From contig NC_081408.1 in assembly GCF_030272615.1 (NCBI RefSeq), positions 68,510,546-68,574,545 on the forward strand: 64,000 bases of DNA, read 5' to 3'. This document shows positions 35,492 through 47,937 of this stretch, piece by piece (position 1 is the first letter of the stretch; every line of letters begins with the position of its first letter). This DNA comes from Cryptomeria japonica (taxonomy: Eukaryota > Streptophyta > Pinopsida > Cupressales > Cupressaceae). The notes beneath the pieces are model-generated. The model worked only from the letters and a program-made list of their open reading frames with translations. It was not told the origin of the DNA and ran no database searches. A program made the translations under genes and the position numbers.

Positions 35492-35890
35492 CTACTTTGC
35501 CTTGCGGGAATGAAGTTTTTCGAAGTCTTTTGCTTTGCCTCATAGGAATGAAGTTTTTCGAAGTCTTTTGCTTTGCAGAGTAATTTGAAATTCAAATTGA
35601 CCTATGGGATATTATAATTATATGTAAATGCGATATTTCAATTAGATAATTAAATGGGATATTAAATGAGATATTATATGGGTAATTATAATTAAATAGG
35701 ATATTATATGGGATATTAAAATTATATGTAAAAATTAAAATTGACCTATGGGATATTAAACATTTTTATATGAAATTAAAAGTAAGCATTGCCAAGGCAT
35801 GGGATTTTATATGGGATATTATACATTTCTATATGTAATTATATGTAAAAATCAAAATTGACCTATGGGATATTAAACTTTTCTATATTA
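35492..35890 (-). repeat. Right arm of foldback element
   Basis: It is the reverse complement of 26545-26796 plus 34544-34740. It contains two tandem copies of a roughly 38-bp segment with GAATGAAGTTTTTCGAAGTC. Confidence 0.75.
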
Positions 35891-36319
35891 AAAATTATTT
35901 ATGATATTTTTCAAAGGTTTATTTCTCACAACCTATTAGTACATTGATGCAATATTTTGTGCCACATTCTACTATGTTTTTTTGAAGCTTTTAGTTTGAA
36001 AAATAAGTAAGGCTAAACATAAAGACAAATCTATTCAAATTTTATAAGGGGTGATCAAGAAGGAAAGTTAAGGTTGACATTATGCTTACTATGACTAGTT
36101 CGTAGTTTGTTCTAGGGTGTTCCAAATAAATGCACTAGGTTATTGCGCTATGCACTAGCTAGACAAAGTGTGTGGATGTTCATTGGACCAATTATAGTGT
36201 GGGTTGGGTGACATGTAGTTCATGTCCCCACTCTTGGAGTAACATGTGGGTTTTAGGACATAATTGACTAGACATTGTGATTGATAAACTAACTTGTGGA
36301 TGACTTGTAGATATTATAA

Positions 36320-36323
<4 letters not shown>
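35891..36323. other. Unassigned spacer
   Basis: No gene, LTR end or repeat is recognised. Confidence 0.4.

Positions 36324-36385
<62 letters not shown>
36324..36385. repeat. (CT)n microsatellite
   Basis: About 31 uninterrupted CT units. CT-rich sequence continues imperfectly to 36460 and resumes at 37985-38062 on the far side of a solo LTR, so one pyrimidine tract was split by the insertion. Confidence 0.95.
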
Positions 36386-36388
<3 letters not shown>

Positions 36389-36466
36389 TGTCTCCATCCC
36401 ATTTTGTCCATTCTCTCCATGTCCTCCCTTTCTCTTTCTCTCTCACATCTCTCTCTCTTTGACTAT

Positions 36467-37980
36467 TGTAGACACCTAAAAGTTGCAAAATGAATTAACT
36501 AAATTTAATTCATTTAATTATCCCTAATTCTTTCAATTAATTAAATTAAGGTTTAATTAATATCTCTATTCTTCTAATTAGCCTATTAATCAAATTAAAG
36601 ATTTGATTAATATTCCCCTTATTATATCTAAGTCATTTAATTAAATTTACATTTAATTAAATCCTCCTTCTAGCCATTTTAGTTAAATTTACATTTAATT
36701 AAATCCCCCCACTTGCAAAAATTCAAAAATTCACATTTAAATAAATCAATATTTATTTAAATCTATCAAATGCAAGTTGCAACCAACAATTGAAATAAAT
36801 TAATTTATTTTAATTAAATCCTATTTTCCCTCACCCACTTGCAAAAGCCTACATCTCCCACTTGCCTCCTAAACATCTTCTAGAGCCTTCTATATTATTC
36901 TAAACCTCCTAATCCCATCCTAATCATGTCCTTTCCCTAAATTTGAGGAGGTCACTTCTCAAATTTGGAAGAAAGTATTCTAAATGCATTTAAGACTCTA
37001 TTTCTTCAACAAGCTAACTTGTTGAGTTCCCCAAATTTGAAAGGACTCTTACAAATTTATCCCCAAATTCTTCCTAACCACTAATGGTTAATTCAACCTT
37101 CCCACATGGTTAGAGACTTTCTTTCTATTAACCTTCATCTAACCCAATGGTCTCATCAAGCACTCATGGCTTTGACCCTTATCATCTTATTAACCCTTCC
37201 ACAAGAGTTTATCCATTGGTATTCACTAACCTAACCATAACCTTAGCTCCTAAGGTAACCACCATGTCTCCTCAAGCATTTAATGCCTCTTTCCTCTCCT
37301 CTCAAGCCCTTTCAAGGTGAAATTTGTCAAGTTGGGATTGGATTTAATCCCTCACGTGGATTGATAAATTTCAATCCTAGCCCTTGTTGAGATTATTCAA
37401 TCTCAACCATCCATTGCCCTATTTTCCCTATAAATAGAGCCCATTCCTTCTTCAAATATCCAAGTCTTGTGTTCATCTAATTTATAGTATCATTTCATCA
37501 AGCTTTGTTAGCCTCTCTTTGATAATAACATTTTTAGATCATTTAGTAGCATCATAGCTTAGATTCATCATGTTTTGCATATCATGTTAGTAATATCATG
37601 TTAGCTTCATTTCCATACTAACTTAATATCATTTTAATACTCTTTTCATGTTAGTTTTAGCTTCATATCAATATCTTGCACCATATCATCATCTAGTTTC
37701 ATATCTAAATCATTCATTAGGATCATATTTGCATACATTTTGATCCTAAAATTCTCTAAATCTTGTTCTCTAGGTTGTTGTCCAAAAGATCAAGTGCTCT
37801 TCCAAGTGAGGGCCACCTTGAATCTTGAGGATCTTTAGAGATAGAGGAGCATGGAATGATTTTGAGAGTTTTAGATTCACTAACTTGTTTTGTTGATTTC
37901 TAACCTCTAATGCAATGTTTCATGTGTATGTTTGAGATGTTTTCCCGTCTTGTGGGTTGATACCACATTTCTAGCATACA
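36467..37980 (+). mobile_element. Solo LTR (1514 bp) in CT-rich tract
   Basis: It starts TGTAGACACCTAAAAG and ends TAGCATACA. Left flank ACTAT, right flank CCTAT: a 5-bp target duplication with one mismatch. A TATAAATA box lies at 37429-37436. Segments such as CCCACTTGCCTCCTAA and CAAGCTAACTTGTTGAG are shared with LTR A and LTR B, so it belongs to the same broad family. No primer site or coding sequence follows. Confidence 0.85.
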
Positions 37981-38879
37981 CCTATTACTCTCTTTCTCTC
38001 TCAAGTCTCTCTCTCCTTCCCTCTCCCTCTCTCCCTCTCTCTTTTCCTCTCTCTCTCTCTCTAGCTTAGATTTGTCCATTCATCTTATATGAGTTCATTT
38101 TAGATACATTTAGTTAATTATATGCATTAGGGATCTTCTTCACTTAGGATTCATTCAATTCTTTTGAAAAGAATAGAAAAATGTTCTAGGGATCTACTTC
38201 AATTAGGATTCATTCAATTAGATAATCTTCAATTGATTTGGCCAACTAATAGAGTGAACCTTTCAAGGTTGCTAACTCCCTCACTTTAGGTTGTGCAGAA
38301 CCTAGGTGGGTGTACCTACTCACCAATCAGTTCTCCAAATTGGTGCTTGATGATGTTATTTTTTTCTTGAGTACCCTTTAGAGGGGGCATCATCCTCATT
38401 TTTCTATCCTACTATTGATACCCCAAAATCTAGTAACAATACCTAATACCCCTAGCATGTCAGTCATCACCAAGCTTTTGTATTTGGCATAAGTGAAAGG
38501 TTGGAGCTACAAAAGTTTTCTTTAAATCAATACAAGAAGTAAAAGGATAATTTAAACAATATTATATGTTATCCCAAAGGTATATGCCACTTTGAGATAA
38601 ACACCAGAAGTAGGAAATATAGTGTGTTGGATATGGTAAATTTTTTGTTTTATGCAGTACATGTCACCTGAGAGTTAGGGTTTTAGGGTTCCTGAGGGTT
38701 CTATGTCTTAGGTTCTTCTTTTAGTTCTCCTGGGATATATTATTTCTTGTTGTTGACTTATGCTAGCAGGTTTTCGTATCTTAAGTGATGATTGAAAGGG
38801 TTCTTTGTCATTTGATTACTGGTCCCTTGTGTTAGGAATTACTACTTGCAAAGGTTATTATATTATGCAAAATACTCCT
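37981..38879. other. Spacer after solo LTR
   Basis: CT-rich to about 38062. AGGGATCT(T/A)CTTCA(C/A)TTAGG then occurs twice (about 38128 and 38188). No gene is seen. Confidence 0.45.
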
Positions 38880-41800
38880 AAGTATTATTAAAACCCTGGG
38901 TCTTGAGTCATTTATTTCCCTAGGAAGGCCCTGGGCACAATAACTTAACCCATAAGGTTTTCCACATGTTCTAAATGATCACCTAATTGTCGATCCCAAG
39001 TGACTCGGTCGTGCAAGATAATATTTACAAAGAAAGTACCCCTTGTCCCTTATGCCATTGGGTGTTTCAATGTGATTTTCAACCTCGCGGGATAAGGAAA
39101 TGATAGTTTCTAAAGAGTGCATCTTATATCATGACAGATTTGCATCAATGATCTGGTATCGTGAGATAAGAAGAAGGAAGTAATTACAAAGGAATCCTTA
39201 TGCAAAGAAGCAACGTGGGATAAGGAGCAGCTAAAAGAAACAAGCAGTAGAGGCCTATCCTGCAATGATCTAGGAGCACTGTGAGAGGCCTACAGGATAA
39301 GGGTTGTCTTAGGCACAAAGGGGAAATCTTATCCTATAGGTTCTCCAAGTTACCATAATAGCATTATAGGACAACGCAGGACAAGTCAACATAGAAGGAT
39401 GCTATGCTTTTCTTATCTCGCGCATTCCCACTGGGATAAGAAAAGAGTTGCAGGATAAGAAAATAACTAAGAAAAGGGTAAAAGGGCTTATCCCACGGGG
39501 AGCAGAGATCCACAACAAAGGTGAATGAAAGATCAACAAGTAAGACTCAAAGGTGCACCATAGGATAAGAGTGTTAAAGGAAAGAAGAGGAAGTCTTATC
39601 CCTGGATATGTTCCTCTTGTTCAGAGATGGCCATGGGATAAGAGTTATAAGCTAGAAATAAGGGAAAGCTTATCCTGTGCGTTACCATGGGGATAAAAGG
39701 AGTACTACAAGATAAGACAAAGGTAGTTTGAAGGTGATGCCCTCCTAAATGGCACAAATAGTTAGTTTAAGATCAAACAACACAAAGCACACAAAGCATT
39801 AGCGTTAGTCAATCAAAAACTAAAACATATGAAGGCATTCCAAGAGAGACACTAAAAACATGCTAATGAATCTAACTAAAGAAGTAAAAACAATGAGACA
39901 TCTCCAACTATCTCTTAGCATGAGATTAGCTCCTTCTCCCTTGTTCCTCTCCTCTCCAAGTTCCAAAATAGTGTAGCTCTCAGCAGCTTTTTGCACTATG
40001 GATGCTTATGGAGGATTGAGATTGTAATATAGCTCTAAATGTGAAATAAAAAGCTAATGCTAATGCTAAAATGATATATTTTAACCAAAAGACAAAAGAT
40101 TAGATTGTTTATGCTAAATGCTCTCTAAAATGTCTATAGCTTAGATGCATACAAGTTTTCAGGATCTGGATTATGAAGGAATGGGCTCTATTTATAGGAA
40201 AAATGGAGCAATGGATGGTTGAGATTGAGCAATCTCAACAAGGGTCAGGATTGAATGATTTCAAATCCATGTGAGGGCTTTCAACCCAATCCCAGGATGA
40301 CAAGTGTCAATGTGAGATAGGTTGAGAGGAGAGGGAATAAGCATTAAATGCCTGATATGACCTTGGGATTTTGAGTCAAGGTTGGTTGAATGAATAAACT
40401 CTTTATTCAAAGAATAAAGCTTTTATCCAATGGATAAATTCTTGTGCAAATGTGAAATGGATGAATATGGTCAAACAATAAATGTTTAGGGAGACAAGAT
40501 TGAAATAACCATAAATGGTTATGTAAGAGCCATAAATGGTCATGTAAGAGCCATTAGTGGTCTTGGAAGACTTTGGGGGTTAATTTGTTGAACACACAAA
40601 GCATTAAATGCTTTTTAAAGACTTTGGAGTCTTTGAGAAGTGACTCCATTTTGCTTAGGAATGTGACAATAATTAGGGGATGGATTAGACTAATTAGGAA
40701 GGGATTAGAAGAATCTAGAAGGGGATTAGATTTTGCAAGTGGATTTGGTGGGTGAGGGAAAATAGGATTTAAAATAAAAATTCATTTATTTCAATAAATG
40801 TGTGCAAGTTGCATTTGTAGGAAAATGCAAGTGGGGGGGGTTTTAAAATGATTTAAATAAATGTTAATTTATTTAAAAGAGGAATAGGGGGATTTTAATT
40901 AAATAAATTGATTTTATTTATTTAATTGATTGAAATTTGATTTAATGAATTAATTAAAATAAATTGAGTAATTTATTTAATTAATAGAAGAATGTTTGGG
41001 GATGAATTAATTAAATATTTATTTAATTAATTGATGGCTAGTGGATTTTTAATCAAATAAATACGAAATATTCATTTAATTAAAATGGACAGATTTATGT
41101 GACTACAGAAGGCTTATCTCACAGATGGTAGGAACATAAAGGAAAAGGGCTTGCAGACAGAAGGCTAGGAGCAACGTGGGATAAGGCTTCCAAGGTAAAA
41201 CACATAAAAGCTTATCCTGCAAGGATAGAAGAAGGGTTAAATGAAATTGTGGGATAAATAAAACAAGGGAAATCTACAATAGAGGATTATCCCGTAGAGA
41301 TAGCTAAGATGGCCGAAGGAGGTTCAGAGAATATGAATTTCTAAAGTGACAAAGGGGACTTAAGTATTGCTAAAAAACCTCAGGTCTTAAGTCCTTTATT
41401 TCCTAGGAAGGCCCTGTGCACAACCACTTAACCCATGAAGTTTTCCACATGTTCTAAATGATCACTTAAGTGCCAACCCCAAGTAACTAGGTCGCACAGA
41501 TAAGATTTCAAAAGGAAGTGTCCCCTGTTCTTTATCCCGCAAGTGGTTTCAGTGGTTTCAGTGGTTTCAATGTGAATTTCAACCCCTCGAGATAAGAAGA
41601 AAGAATGAATTACAAAGGAGTCCTTATCCTGTGACAAATACAAAGCGAGCAAGGAGAAACATGGGATAAGGAGTGGTCGAAGAAAACAAGCAGTAGAAGA
41701 TTATCCCGCAATGAACCGGGAACACTATGAAATGGTCGCGGGATAAGAGCTTACTTAAATATAAAGGGAGTCTTATCCCATAGGATTTCCATACCACTAG

Positions 41801-42420
41801 AATAGCATTACAAGGTAATGTGGGATAAGTCAACAATGAAGGATGCAATGATTTTCTTATCCCATGCATCCCCACGAGGATAAGAATAGAGTCCCAAGAT
41901 AACAAAATACTTAAGAAAAAGGTAAAAAGGCTTATCTCGCAGGGTGGCAAAGATCCAAAACAACAGTGAAACTCAAAGGTGCATCATGGGATAAGAATGT
42001 TGAAAGATCATAAAGGAAATATTATCTTGTGATGTGCTCCTCTTGCTCAATGATGGTCACAGGATAAGAATTGAAAATGGGAAATAAGAGAAAGCCTTAT
42101 CCCATGCATTCTCATGGGGATAAGAGAAATGCTCCAGGATAAGAAAAGGCTAGTTCAAAAGCCTATCCTGTAGACGATAAAAACACAAAGAAAAGGGTTG
42201 GAAGGTGAAAGGCAAAAGAAAGGGCTAGGAGAAATGTGGGATAAGATTTCCAAAGTAAGCACATAAAAGCTTAGCCCGCAAAGATAGAAGAAAGGGTGAA
42301 TGACACCGCGGGATAAGTAAAACAAGAAAAATTACAATAGAAGCTTATCCCACAGAGAAAGATAAGATGGCCAAGGAAGCTCTCAAGAGTATGAATTTCT
42401 AAGGTGATAGAAGGGACTTT
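38880..42420 (+). repeat. Tandemly duplicated leader rich in GGATAA / TTATCC words
   Basis: Unit 1 (38880-41365, interrupted by a solo LTR) and unit 2 (41366-42420) align along about 1.1 kb and share AAGGCCCTG, CCACATGTTCTAAATGATCAC and many others. Words GGGATAAG and CTTATCCC alternate in opposite orientation every 20 to 50 bp, dozens of times. No coding sequence is evident. By position it looks like the leader of the element encoding the frame at 42814-46839. Confidence 0.7.
39735..41107 (-). mobile_element. Solo LTR (1373 bp), reverse orientation
   Basis: On the plus strand it runs TGATGCCC to GTGACTACA, flanked by GAAGG on both sides (39730-39734 and 41108-41112). On the minus strand it starts TGTAGTCACATAAATC. 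A reversed TATAAATA lies at 40189-40196 in the same GAGCC context as the other LTRs. It is inserted in leader unit 1. Confidence 0.88.
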
Positions 42421-42813
42421 ATGAGGATGCCATGTCACTATTCAAGGAAGGCCAACGAGGAATCCTGGCCGTCTATTGCCAGATCAATGGATGATATTCA
42501 AAATTGGCGCCAGTGACTACCTCTATCCAACATGAATGAATTAATGGCATCGTAATAAAGTGATAATTTAGTGGCATTCTTTCATACCTTGCATACAAAA
42601 AGAATTTAGAGTGAGAATAAAAGTGAATTCTAGCATTCCAATGTGTCTTCTAACAATTTTAGTTGAAGAGCAAACCAGTAAGTGATTTTTCTTGCTTGTG
42701 CACATTATCAAACCGTTGTGATATTTTGAGTTGTCTGTGTGTGTGCCCTACAAGTTAGTAGGTTTTATTCTTGCATTTTCTTTCCAAGTTTGTTCTCAGT
42801 TTCAAGTGTTAAG

Positions 42814-45800
42814 ATGGCTTCCCCTATTGAGAAATCTGCTATTCCTTTTGCCAAGAAAGCCCGCGCAATTGAGGCAATCTCATCATTTCCTATCACTGAG
42901 GCTATGCCTATAGATATGGTTCCCCCATGCAAGAAATTGCAAGTGACCCTTCTATGCAACCAAAGCCTAGAACCATCCCACAAGTATCTAAGGAGGCCGA
43001 AGCTAGCTCCTCTTCGAAGGAAAAGGCCTCAAAGAGAAAGAGAAAAATAGTCTAAAAGACTGTCACTGTCATTTCTAATAGTGATTCTTCAGATGATCCC
43101 TCTCCTGCTCCTAAAATAAGGAAACCCAGTCTAAAGAGGAGAAAGAGAGCCAAGAAGGCTTCAACCGAAGAAGCCTCTACTGAAACCCCATCCCTTGACA
43201 TGATGCCCCTGCTCCAACTAACCCATCTGCTTGGGAAGCCCCAATTCCTCAAAAGCAAACCCCATAAGGAGGAAATCCTCAGGAGCCAGCCAAAGAGGCT
43301 ACTCAAACCAAAGAAAAGACCCCCATGCTTGCAAAGCGCTCTAGGAAGCCATCCAAAGGGGATTCATTAGCTTAGGTAGAGCAGCCACCAACACAACATA
43401 CTACTCCTCTTGCTCCTGCCATGACCCCTGAAGAGTTGCAACATAAAGTTGAACAGAGATTGGAAGAAATTGCACGAAGGCCAACTAGACAAACCAGGAG
43501 CCTATACCAAGACCTATTGGAATTGTTTGAGGGATCCACAATGCAAGATCATTTGAGGACTATTTTCAATGACATAGAGGTAGGGTTTAGGGATTCTTTC
43601 ACCAAGGAAAGGGGCTAGGACATTTTCCATTCATTCTATGGCAACAAAGACAAGGGCATCCCAATATGCAACCCTTGGACACTAAATCTTGGCAAACTGG
43701 TGGTACCCAATATTTTTGTGCAGCCTATGCTCATAAGGGAGCAATAAAATGCATATTATGCTCCAAGCCAAACTATTAGGACTGTAGAAGGTTATATCCT
43801 ACTAGACATCTCTCCCGGGGCCATCATTCAATGTTTTGAGTTAGATAAATCTGCCCTCACAAGTATAAATAGGGACAATTTGAAGAGGGAGTATGGGAAT
43901 AAGAGGGAAAGGTAAAGGAAGGATCTTGTTCCTCATTTCATGAGGAAACTCTACAAGGATTCATGCAATTATGTCCTTCCATCTGAAAGGGGGCCTTTCA
44001 AGCTTGACTTCTTTGAGCCTTACTTTGTCAAGACTTATTATGCACTAGGGCAAGTCCTTGGAGTTGACTGCGGGCTCACCACATTGCCCATTGATTTTAT
44101 GATGATTGACATTAACATTTAGCACCCCTCAATAAATGAGTTGTATGACTTTGCAAGTGTTATTCATGAGAATATTCATGACGAACTGATAAAGGCTAAA
44201 AATAAAGATGAAAATTGGAATTCATGCATTATTCTTTGGTATGCCACTTGATTCTTCATCAAAACAAAGCTTATTGGGGCCCAGAGTTGAGAATAAGGAT
44301 GAATGATCCCTACACGGGTCTCCCTTGGCCAATGCAAAGATGGACCCAAGTGTGGGACAAGGGATCTAAATTTGGTGATTTTTGTGTTTTCTTTGATCAG
44401 TTTGTGATGAAGATTTTGACAAGGCTTGGGGTAGTATTGCCAAGGTTGCCCAAGGAAATCATCAAAATATTGAGAATAAGGAGTTACAGGGTTGATGGAC
44501 TAGTATATCCTTAGGGTGCATTAACCCACAATTTTGGGGATTTCTTCTTTTATGGCAATTGTACAATCATTAGAATTTATGGGTGTGAGCAGGGGCCCCA
44601 TGTATTACCAATTGTTGTCTCTCCAAGGTTAACATTCTTTGAATTCATCAAGAAAATGATGTGGATGGAGAAGGAACAAATCAGATCTGATAGAAAGGGA
44701 AATTTTCTCCCCAGGGTAACATTTTTCAATGAATTCAGTGTGGATTGTGAGGCCTTGGAGAAGGTGCAGAATTGTTTGGTAAAGAATTACAGATTGAGAG
44801 TTGCCCAAGCTAGGCATTTTGACCCCGAGGGGTGTATAAATGACATGAGTGAGAAAATTGAAGGAGAAGGGGTATTTTCATTCTTTTGTAGAAAGGGAGG
44901 ACCTAATTATAAATGCCTATCCATGTGAGGTGGAACAAAGGAGGAAGAAGTGGGACCTCATGAATAAATTTGAAAGAGAAAGGAAGCAAGAGGACCCCAA
45001 TTTTGTAGATTCCTTCTGACATTTCATGGATGATTTTGCTAGCATGTCTTTAATGCTAAGAAAGGCGGATGATAAAATCAAAGATGAGTTGCAAAGAAGA
45101 GAGGCCAAGGATAAAGGAGTTGATTATAAAGAAAAGCCAATTGATCCAGCTCCTAAGGCTTAGACTAAGGAAGCACCTGCAGAGTCCTCTAAAGGGAGTA
45201 TACAAAAGGATAAGGGGGTGACAACTGAGCAGGTTGAGAAAAGGGAAAAGGGAAAAGCCAAAATATCTAACTTTATAGATGTCCAAGAATATTTTGATAC
45301 TTTAGTAACATGATCTTCTCCTCCAAGGGAGACGTTCCAAGATGATGTAAATGCTAAAGTTTTTAATGATCTAGACAGGGCCCTCATACCAAGCACAATC
45401 CCTATGGAAGAAGTTGATAATGAAAGGATTGTTGCTCCAAATAATTTTATGGTGGATGACAATTTGGTTAACTTCCTTGAGTTTAGATCTTTTTGGCTAA
45501 GAGAAAAATTGAAGAATATGTCTGATGAAGAAATCAACAATTTTGATAGGAACAAATTTGATTGCACTCCTCAAGAGGCCAAAGAGATGGTGATAAATAG
45601 CGGAATGCTCCTTGTCCCAGGGTGGAATTTTGAAAGGATATTCTTGCTGGATCAGATCATGAGTCAAAAGGATCCCAATTTCGCAAGAGAGTTTGGAGAA
45701 CATGGCTCCAGTGTCAATATAAGCTCAAAGGCTTTTGATGTATGGTCAAAAGCTCCTAGCACTAAGAAGCTCATAGTTTTGCAGGGGGTACAACACAAAA

Positions 45801-46839
45801 TAGAAGATGCTATTTTAAGGACCCTATAAGATACTACTACTTCAAAATTTGTGGCAATTTCCAAACATGCAGTCCAATTTGCTCAAATTGTAGTGGAATA
45901 TTTGGAGCAAAACATATAAAGCTAAAGGATATGCATGTTGTTTTGAATATAAAATATAATAAATTATTTACTGAGAACATTGCATTAAAGGAGCAGATAA
46001 AGAAGATGTCAGATGATTCTTTTGGAGGGATTAGACTTGAGGAACTTGAGAAAATGAATAAAGAAATGCAAAGGGTCAAAGATGAAGCTACAAGCAATTA
46101 TTTTGAAATTAGGAAAAATTCAATTTTGAGAATTTCAAATAAAATCATAGATAAATTGGATGAAGTTCACACTTCATATTCTTTGACATCTAAGCTCTTG
46201 AGTCATCTTGATGAATTCATTTCATTCTTTCAACCAATTAGAGCTACGTGGCTGCCAAGGGGTCAAAGCCTGAAGGAGGTCATGTTGGCAGTGAAAAATG
46301 TGACTCAACCACCTCAGATTGTAGGGGTTACCTAGAAAAACTATAATTTATTAAATAAAATATTACCCAACATAGAGGAGGAGAGAAAAATATTAATGTG
46401 AATAATTGATTCTTTCTAGGGGCTCAGAAAATGGCATGTCCCTACAATTTTGACAGATGATGGGCAGATTAAGAGCCTAGAAGAATAAAAATAGGGCTTC
46501 CAAGAAGAAATAAATGCAATTCTGACATCCTTGGAAGGTGATCCAAACCAAGATGATACATTTCTTAATATTGTTGATAAGATTATGGAAGTTGAACAAA
46601 TGTATCATAGATTTGTTTTAGGAGCTGCAGTTGTGCCTACCCACAAAACAAAGGAAGCTATGAACAAATTGCATAGCTTGAAGGGTTTTCTTAGTGAACT
46701 GATGAGATTGAAGTGTTGCATAAAATATACTACTCCTTGGAAGAAGAGCAACCTGAAGAGGAAGACTAGTCATAGTCATTCTATTTTTTCTATTCTTAAA
46801 TTTTTTGTGCAGGATGTCTATTTTGGGGAGAATGATTAA
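42814..46839 (+). pseudogene. Long frameshifted reading frame of unknown function
   Basis: Open stretches alternate between two plus frames: 42814-43050, 44215-44514, 44656-44928, 45931-46335 and 46531-46839 in one; 43421-43618, 43940-44122 and 45404-45829 in the other. This indicates one ancestral protein of about 1,300 residues. It starts MASPIEKSAIPFAKKARA and has a basic Lys/Arg/Ser region to about 43370. A central globular part follows (FELDKSALTSINRDNLKREY near 43840, YFVKTYYALGQVLGVDCG near 44020, RIMNDPYTGLPWPMQRW near 44290), then coiled-coil-like segments (45930-46180). I see no RT, integrase, protease or transposase motif. The position downstream of a repetitive leader and upstream of an LTR-like segment suggests a non-autonomous LTR element gene. 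Confidence 0.6.
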
Positions 46840-47306
46840 AGCGCTCAGCTAGCAGGGACCAGTCTCCAAGGTGTCTGCCACCGCATGCCAGATTGTAGTT
46901 TTGATCCTAAGAAGAGCAGATTTAAAGTACAAATGAGAGAACATATTTTGCAGGATGACAACCCAATCTACTAGGATGATGCCTTTTCAGCCACCATCAT
47001 TCAATGCAGGTTGCATGTAGAAGTCAAAAACCTAGGCTTTAAGTCAATTTTGTAATTAGGTTTTGGCATGTGTCTTCTTTGTCCCGAGGCTTGTTTTGCT
47101 CCCTTTTGTTATAAAAGGGAATTAAAGGCCAAGAAGAAGGATTCAAGACTTTTTGATATGTATGCATTAGAGAAAACTTTAATATAACAACATATAGTCG
47201 TTTGGTCGTTTTGGGTGACTCATTGTAGCATTTTCATGAATGTATCAATTTTATCTTGAAAATCAATAAAGAGAACATTAATTTTCTTGCTCATACCTTT
47301 TGTGAT
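46840..47306 (+). mobile_element. LTR-like segment downstream of the unknown ORF
   Basis: It contains TATAAAAG at 47110-47117, then GGAATTAAAGGCC, and about 145 bases further AATCAATAAAGAGAAC, a possible poly(A) signal. It resembles 24540-24720. Sequence continuity resumes at 49030 after a retroposed insertion. The LTR ends could not be fixed. Confidence 0.45.
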
Positions 47307-47629
47307 GTGTTGTATGAATTTTTTTTTTTAAAACAAAAGTGGCAAGCCACTGATATATATATTAATAAGAAAACTGATTCAAGAGCTCAATAGGGAAAGA
47401 ATCAGGAAGAAAACCCTATATCCTTTCTCAAATACAATAAACCAAGAAGAAAAGAGGCTATAAGAAGAAGCCCCCTGAAGATCCAGAGAGGTAGATAGAA
47501 CTTTCCCATAGAACAAGCCTCTTAGAGGCCAAATTTAGAGTAGCGGGTCAGAACAAGACCGAAAAAAACCTTAAAAAATGACCCCCACAACTGATTATCA
47601 TGAAGACTTGGAAAGCAAAAATCTGGTTG

Positions 47630-47890
47630 TCAAAACACTATAGAGCTGCCATGACCGGTTACTGGTTGTGTTATACCAGAACTTTGATACCGGTATGTTA
47701 TCCTCTTGACCGGTTCATAAAAAAAAACCAAAAAAAAAACCATTACTGGTACTAGCCAACATGCTAAGAAGATGACTCTGCTACCAGTTTTGTTGTACCA
47801 GTGGAAGTAAACACATAAACAAACACCAGTAAACAAGGGGCAGTCAATTTTTTTTGGGTCATACCGGTTGCCATCAGATTTTCCATACAT
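47630..47890. repeat. ACCGGT / TACCAG word cluster
   Basis: ACCGGT, ACTGGT and TACCAG words occur about ten times within 260 bp at irregular spacing, downstream of the minus-strand frame in the retroposed segment. Confidence 0.5.
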
Positions 47891-47937
47891 AAAAAAGGAG
47901 CATATTCTAAGTAGCAAAAAACAAAGCTAGAATTACT

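Larger units (their letters stand above)
26545..35890. mobile_element. Foldback (long inverted repeat) element, split by LTR B
   Basis: The left arm (26545-26796 continuing at 34544-34740) is the reverse complement of the right arm (about 35492-35890). Both carry runs of TAATATCCCAT, TAATTGAAATATC and, at the inner end, AAAGACTTC(A/G)AAAAACTTCATTCC. The inner motif is duplicated in the right arm. Without the LTR insertion the element would be about 1.6 kb. The termini are about TATAGAAAAGTTTAATATCCC-like; I could not identify a target duplication. Confidence 0.7.

Noticed and set aside
36192-36488. Minus-strand Arg/Glu repeat frame
   Set aside because: It is the (CT)n microsatellite read on the other strand.
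42495-42520. TGGCGCCAGTGAC as a primer binding site for the unknown-ORF element
   Set aside because: It lacks an identifiable LTR end just upstream, and I cannot match the bases after TGGCGCC to a tRNA. It is kept as a possibility only.
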